Source: Actinomycetota bacterium
Lineage (GTDB): Bacteria > Actinomycetota > Thermoleophilia > Solirubrobacterales > Solirubrobacteraceae
DNA length: 8,110 bases
Direction of reading: 5' to 3'
NCBI GenBank assembly: GCA_009699915.1
Contig: WLNG01000055.1
Coordinates: forward strand, 1-8,110
Shown here: positions 5,043 to 8,110 of the stretch, piece after piece
How the letters are laid out: each line of letters begins with the position of its first letter
How positions within the stretch are numbered: the stretch's first letter is position 1
Translations under genes and position numbers: made by a program
Notes under the pieces: model-generated
The model's input: the letters and a program-made list of their open reading frames with translations, nothing else
Told to the model about the DNA's origin: nothing
Database searches by the model: none

Positions 5043-5762
5043 TCAGCAGGCCTGCTCGATGGCGACGTCCTGCTTGGTGCCATCGGTGTACTGACCCTGG
5101 TAGCCGAACTTCAGGCTGCCGGTGCAGCCGGTCAGCCCGGCCCACGCGTAGGTCTTCTTGCCCTTCTTGATGGTCTTCTTCGGGATCGTGACGTCGAAGT
5201 CCGTCAGGGTCGCGTAGACGCCGTCGACCGGAGTCTGCAGGCCGGTCGGGATCGGCACGGTCAGCTTCCAGCCGTACGTTCCCTTGACCTTCGCGATCTT
5301 CGCCTCGATCACCTCGCGGATGACGAGCGGGCTGACGCCCTTCACGAGCAGCTCGATCTTGTTGCCACCGGGGCCGTTGAAGGCGTCCACCGTGAGGTTC
5401 TCGGTGAGGCCGAGCGCAAGGCCGGCGGCGATGCCGCTACCGATCTTCGAGCCGCTCGGGCACTTCCGCTCGTTCTTCTGGACCTTCGCTCGCGGGCAGG
5501 ACTTGAAAAACTTGCCGTTGAGGACGAGCTCCTTCGGGAAGAAGACGAACGCCTTCTTGGTGGCGAACGGCGGGTCTGCCGAGATGTCCGGGATGAACGG
5601 GCGCAGATGTAGCGAGACGCCGACCGGCTTCTTCTTGGTTCCGCCAGCTGTCGGCGTCGCCGTAGCGTCGAACTTCTGCTCGGAATTGATCGCCATCGCA
5701 GAGCTGGCGAACAGGGCGCCCACTACCAGTGCAAGTAGTGAGAGAAAGGCGATCCGGCGCAT
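5043..5762 (-). CDS. Sec-exported protein of unknown function with two cysteine pairs
   Basis: The protein has 239 residues. MRRIAFLSLLALVVGALFAS followed by SAMA is a typical Sec signal peptide with probable cleavage after Ala24. The mature part is lysine-rich and looks beta-rich, with alternating hydrophobic strands and no catalytic motif I recognise. Cysteines occur only at 89, 101, 213 and 239, the last being the C-terminal residue, so disulfides 89-101 and 213-239 are likely outside the cell. The stretch CPSGSKIGSG (101-110), preceded by a second cysteine, resembles a repeated theme I recall in secreted proteins of Thermoleophilia, but no function is established. The frame stays open far upstream; I chose the ATG at 5762 because it starts the signal peptide and has GGAGG (forward 5771-5775) eight bases before it. 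A candidate -10 TATAGA and the 12-bp terminator suggest a single-gene transcript. Confidence 0.88.
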   Translation of the reverse strand: MRRIAFLSLLALVVGALFASSAMAINSEQKFDATATPTAGGTKKKPVGVSLHLRPFIPDISADPPFATKKAFVFFPKELVLNGKFFKSCPRAKVQKNERKCPSGSKIGSGIAAGLALGLTENLTVDAFNGPGGNKIELLVKGVSPLVIREVIEAKIAKVKGTYGWKLTVPIPTGLQTPVDGVYATLTDFDVTIPKKTIKKGKKTYAWAGLTGCTGSLKFGYQGQYTDGTKQDVAIEQAC

Positions 5763-5770
5763 AACTGAAT

Positions 5771-5775
5771 CCTCC
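5771..5775 (-). promoter_or_regulatory. Strong ribosome binding site of the secreted-protein gene
   Basis: GGAGG on the minus strand ends eight bases before the ATG at 5762. It fixes the start within a much longer open frame and is the best Shine-Dalgarno match seen in this window, which may mean high expression. Confidence 0.75.
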
Positions 5776-5796
5776 AAGGACGGGTGATGATGCCTA

Positions 5797-5802
5797 TCTA
5801 TA
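5797..5802 (-). promoter_or_regulatory. Candidate -10 box for the secreted-protein gene
   Basis: TATAGA on the minus strand lies 34 bases before the ATG in the 67-base gap after the acetyltransferase stop. No clear -35 is visible at the usual distance. Confidence 0.35.
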
Positions 5803-5829
5803 CCGCGGCGGAGGCCAGAGTTGCGGATC

Positions 5830-6408
5830 TCATTGAAATTTTGCAGGGTTCGCTGCGCGCTCGAGAACGAACCGCACCACGTCACGCCGGCGCCCGCGCA
5901 GCGCGATGCCGCCCCGCACGAGATCGGCGCGCACGAACCCGGCCGCCTCCGCGACCTGCTGCGAGGGCAGGTTGTCCGGCTCGGCGTAGAGCTCGACGCG
6001 CGCGAGCGCGAGACCCGGCGGATCGGCCATCGCCCAGGCGGCGAGCATCTGCAGGGCGGCCAGCGCCACCCCCTGCCGCCGCGCCCAGGGCACCGTCCAG
6101 TACCCGATCTCCGTGCGGCTGCGGCGATCGTCCACGGCATGCAGGCCGACCGCCCCGAGCAGCTCGCCGGTGTGCGCATCGGTGACCGCCAGCGGCAGCA
6201 CCGTGTCGGTCCGCCCTGCGTCAACCAGCATCTGCGCATCCTCCGGCGTATATGGAATCCGCACAGAGGTGTAGCGCTGGATCAGCGGGTCGGCGCACGC
6301 ACGCACGAGCGCAGGCACATCCTCTGCGGCCCAGGCACGCAGCAGGATCTCCCCGTCGGAGAGCGGCGGGTGAGGCAGGCCGATCACGCGCGGCGATGCT
6401 AGCGTCAC
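5830..6408 (-). CDS. GNAT-family N-acetyltransferase (RimJ/RimL type)
   Basis: This protein of up to 192 residues has the N-acetyltransferase fold. LPHPPLSDGEILLRAWAAED at about 11-30 is the typical opening strand and helix. GAVGLHAVDDRRSRTEIGYW (about 85-104) forms the central strands. ARRQGVA (109-115) matches the acetyl-CoA pyrophosphate loop (Q/RxxGxG/A), and NLPSQQVAEAAGF (146-158) is the asparagine-serine helix of RimJ/RimL relatives. It should transfer acetyl from acetyl-CoA to an amine; the substrate (ribosomal protein N-terminus, small molecule or antibiotic) cannot be told. The listed start is GTG at 6408, only 12 bases from the divergent gene's ATG and without a Shine-Dalgarno site. 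The in-frame GTG at 6387 (residue 8) is a plausible alternative that costs no conserved residues. It lies upstream of the secreted-protein gene, with a 67-base gap. Confidence 0.9.
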   Translation of the reverse strand: MTLASPRVIGLPHPPLSDGEILLRAWAAEDVPALVRACADPLIQRYTSVRIPYTPEDAQMLVDAGRTDTVLPLAVTDAHTGELLGAVGLHAVDDRRSRTEIGYWTVPWARRQGVALAALQMLAAWAMADPPGLALARVELYAEPDNLPSQQVAEAAGFVRADLVRGGIALRGRRRDVVRFVLERAANPAKFQ

Positions 6409-6420
6409 GCGTCAACTGCC

Positions 6421-7158
6421 ATGCGCCCACAGGTCGACAGCATCGTGGCGCCCCGGTTTCCGCAGATGACGTGGATCAACGTCGCGCCGCTGCGGATGGA
6501 GAAGCAGGCGACGCGCCCGGTGCTGATCGAGTTCTGGGACTTCTGCCGCCCCTCCTCGCTGCGGACGCTCCCCTATCTCCAGGCCTGGCACGAGCGCTAC
6601 GGCGCCGCCGGCCTGCGCGTGATCTCCGTGCACGCGCCGGGATTCGAGACGAGCCGCGACGAGGACCAGGTGCGCAGCGCCGTCGAGCGACTCGACATCC
6701 GCCACCCGGTCGCGATCGACGCGCAGTTCGAGCTCTGGCACGCCTACGAGAACCAAGGCTGGCCGAGCCGCTACCTCTTCGCCCCCCGGATGAAGCTCGC
6801 GCAGGCATGGTTCGGCGAGGGCGGCTACCGCGAGACCGAAGAGATCATCCAGGAGCTGCTCGGCGCCCCCGGTGATCCCGTGCCACTCGTGCGCCCATCC
6901 GACGACGACGACGCGCCGATCGTGATCCCGACCGCCGAGCACGCCGGCCCGCATGACGGGCCCTACGCGGCGGGAGAGGCGTGGATCGTCACCGACCGGG
7001 CCGGGACGGTCGCCATCAACGGAGAAGACCGCGAGCTCGCGCATCCGGGCGCCCATCTGCTGATCGCCCACGAGCGCCACACGGCAGACGAGCTCACGGT
7101 GGAGCCACGGGGGGACGTCGAGGTACTGCTCACCTGGTTCGCGCCCGGGCTGGCCTGA
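6421..7158 (+). CDS. DipZ-like thioredoxin-fold protein lacking the CxxC pair
   Basis: The protein has 245 residues. A thioredoxin/redoxin domain (about 15-148) has PVLIEFWDFCRPSSLRTLPY (33-52), RVISVHAPGF (66-75), GWPSRYLF with the cis-proline Pro115, and FGEGGYRETEEIIQELL (131-147). This is the pattern of the DipZ C-terminal and TlpA-like thioredoxins. In DipZ the motif reads FWTYxCxxCLRTLPYL; aligning without gaps puts Arg43 and Ser46 at the two redox cysteines, while the only cysteine, Cys42, lies one position earlier. Classical dithiol exchange is therefore not possible. An acidic linker with four aspartates (161-164) leads to a beta-rich C-terminal domain (about 168-245). No signal peptide or membrane segment is seen, so a cytoplasmic location is likely. 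The ATG at 6421 is the longest frame start and lacks a Shine-Dalgarno site; ATG at 6466 is possible. The function may be single-thiol or purely structural. Confidence 0.85.
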   Translation: MRPQVDSIVAPRFPQMTWINVAPLRMEKQATRPVLIEFWDFCRPSSLRTLPYLQAWHERYGAAGLRVISVHAPGFETSRDEDQVRSAVERLDIRHPVAIDAQFELWHAYENQGWPSRYLFAPRMKLAQAWFGEGGYRETEEIIQELLGAPGDPVPLVRPSDDDDAPIVIPTAEHAGPHDGPYAAGEAWIVTDRAGTVAINGEDRELAHPGAHLLIAHERHTADELTVEPRGDVEVLLTWFAPGLA

Positions 7159-7174
7159 GCCGCACGCAGCTCAG
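7155..7174. terminator. Short hairpin spanning both convergent stop codons
   Basis: CTGAGC (7155-7160) pairs with GCTCAG (7169-7174) around an 8-base loop. The left arm contains the TGA of the thioredoxin-like gene and the right arm the complement of the phosphoesterase stop. The six-base stem has no U-tract, so any terminator role is weak. Confidence 0.25.
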
Positions 7175-8110
7175 AAGCTGTGCACAGGAACGCGCCCGAG
7201 GTCCTCGGTGAGGCGCACAAGTTGCGGCGGGCCCTCGTCCTCCAGCACAACGCCATATCCCGGCCGGTACGGACTGCGGGGATTCTCGGTCTCGATCCGC
7301 GGCTCCTGCGTCCAGCAGCCCGTATTGATCAACTGCGCGCCACAGGGCGTGCGGAACTCGGCCGGGTTGTGCCAGTCGAGCGGCCCTGCGCAGTGCGTAT
7401 GACCGAAGATCACGTGGCGCGCCTCGATTCCCATGAGGCCCACGACCCGGCCCATGGCGATCAGCCCTGCCCGGCGCAGCTCATCCGAATCGATGCGGTG
7501 ATGCACCGGGCCGATCCCGGCGAGGTTGAGCCCGGCGATCCCGACCGGCAGCAGCGCCGCGAACGCGCGTCCGCGCAGCGGCCTGCGGCTGTCGGGGGTG
7601 AGCAGCTCGTACGCCTTCGCTGTCGCGCCACTCGCTGCCCAGCGGCTGCCCGCCGCACGGCCGTTGGCGAGCCGGTCGAGCCAGCCGTAGAGCGGCGCGA
7701 GCGCCGCCTCGAAGTCCTCGGCGCTGGCCAGCGCTCCTGGCCCCTCCGGCAGGGCGCCGACGACCCGCCCCATGGCGCCGGCGGCGATCCGTTCGAAGGT
7801 CGGGATCGTGATCAGACGATCGGTGTAGTGGCCGTGCGTGGCCCAGACGTCCTCGCGCAGCCAGATCCCGGGATAGGCGAGGCGCGTGCGCACCCGCGGT
7901 CCGAGCCGGTCGGCGATCGCCTGGCCGAGCGGCGTGGCCGAGTGCGGCGCCATACGCCCCTCCCCGAGCGGCTCGGGATCCTGCTCGAGCGCGCCGGCGT
8001 CGAGCCACGGCGCGACGATCTCGTGATCGTGGTTCCCCGCGAGCACGATCACCTCTGCACCGGCGGGCAGTGCGGCCCCGATCGCCTCCAGAATCGGGCC
8101 CGCGACCATC
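7171..8110 (-). CDS. Calcineurin-type metallophosphoesterase, N-terminus beyond right edge
   Basis: About 313 residues are visible, counted here from the ATG codon at 8109, which is probably internal. VIVLAGNHDHE (20-30) contains the GNHD metal motif, THGHY (91-95) the next histidine motif, and FGHTHCAG (235-242) the final GHxH motif. The opening DxH and GDxxD motifs are not in the window, so the true start lies further right and this is a window truncation, not a broken gene. The family uses two metal ions to hydrolyse phosphomono- or diesters; the substrate is not evident. About 140 residues lie between the THGHY and GHTH motifs, far more than in compact members. They include an alanine/leucine-rich stretch and RGRAFAALLPVGIAGLNLAG (179-198), which may touch the membrane. 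The stop lies 12 bases from the convergent upstream gene. LpxH-like or DNA-repair phosphoesterase roles are not supported. Confidence 0.85.
   Translation of the reverse strand, partial: MVAGPILEAIGAALPAGAEVIVLAGNHDHEIVAPWLDAGALEQDPEPLGEGRMAPHSATPLGQAIADRLGPRVRTRLAYPGIWLREDVWATHGHYTDRLITIPTFERIAAGAMGRVVGALPEGPGALASAEDFEAALAPLYGWLDRLANGRAAGSRWAASGATAKAYELLTPDSRRPLRGRAFAALLPVGIAGLNLAGIGPVHHRIDSDELRRAGLIAMGRVVGLMGIEARHVIFGHTHCAGPLDWHNPAEFRTPCGAQLINTGCWTQEPRIETENPRSPYRPGYGVVLEDEGPPQLVRLTEDLGRVPVHSF

Noticed and set aside
5043..6239. Long minus-strand frame extending the secreted protein to 398 residues
   Set aside because: The extra N-terminus lies out of frame over the acetyltransferase and would bury the signal peptide; ATG 5762 has a strong ribosome site.

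Overview
The window is high-GC DNA with dense, short-spaced genes and no mobile elements, CRISPR arrays or structural RNA genes that I can see. CysO and CysM closely resemble the actinobacterial (Mycobacterium-type) proteins. Together with the type of secreted protein and the thioredoxin-like protein, this suggests an actinobacterium, most likely of the Thermoleophilia/Solirubrobacterales kind. That placement is inference from remembered family resemblance, not a search.

Region 1 (1-2969, all minus strand, transcribed right to left) is a sulfur-carrier cysteine biosynthesis operon. Its order is a rhodanese-E1 activating enzyme (MoeB/MoeZ type), the ubiquitin-like carrier CysO, the O-phosphoserine-type cysteine synthase CysM, TatA of the twin-arginine translocase, and the start of a JAMM/M67 peptidase of the Mec type that runs off the left edge. 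The E1 adenylates CysO and loads it with sulfur, CysM joins the CysO thiocarboxylate to an activated serine, and Mec releases cysteine. Two details stand out: CysO ends Gly-Gly-Arg rather than Gly-Gly, and tatA sits between cysM and mec.

Region 2 (2970-3085) is a divergent intergenic region. It carries a TATACT -10-like box, a small perfect palindrome abutting it, and alternative GC hairpins in the leader of the rightward gene. Region 3 (3086-4728, plus strand) is a NarL/LiaRS-type two-component pair, a histidine kinase and a LuxR-type response regulator with overlapping stop and start codons.

Region 4 (4729-5042) is a 314-base stretch without a conventional gene. It holds a convincing 35-residue single-pass membrane protein on the minus strand and three perfect GC-rich hairpins. 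Region 5 (5043-6408, minus strand) holds a Sec-exported protein of unknown function with two cysteine pairs and, upstream of it, a RimJ/RimL-type GNAT acetyltransferase.

Region 6 (6421-7158, plus strand) is a DipZ-like thioredoxin-fold protein whose two redox cysteine positions are replaced. It starts 12 bases from the acetyltransferase start, head to head. Region 7 (7171 to the right edge, minus strand) is a calcineurin-type metallophosphoesterase missing its N-terminus because of the window edge; it has an unusually long insert between two metal-binding motifs. Convergent genes here meet tail to tail within 12 bases.
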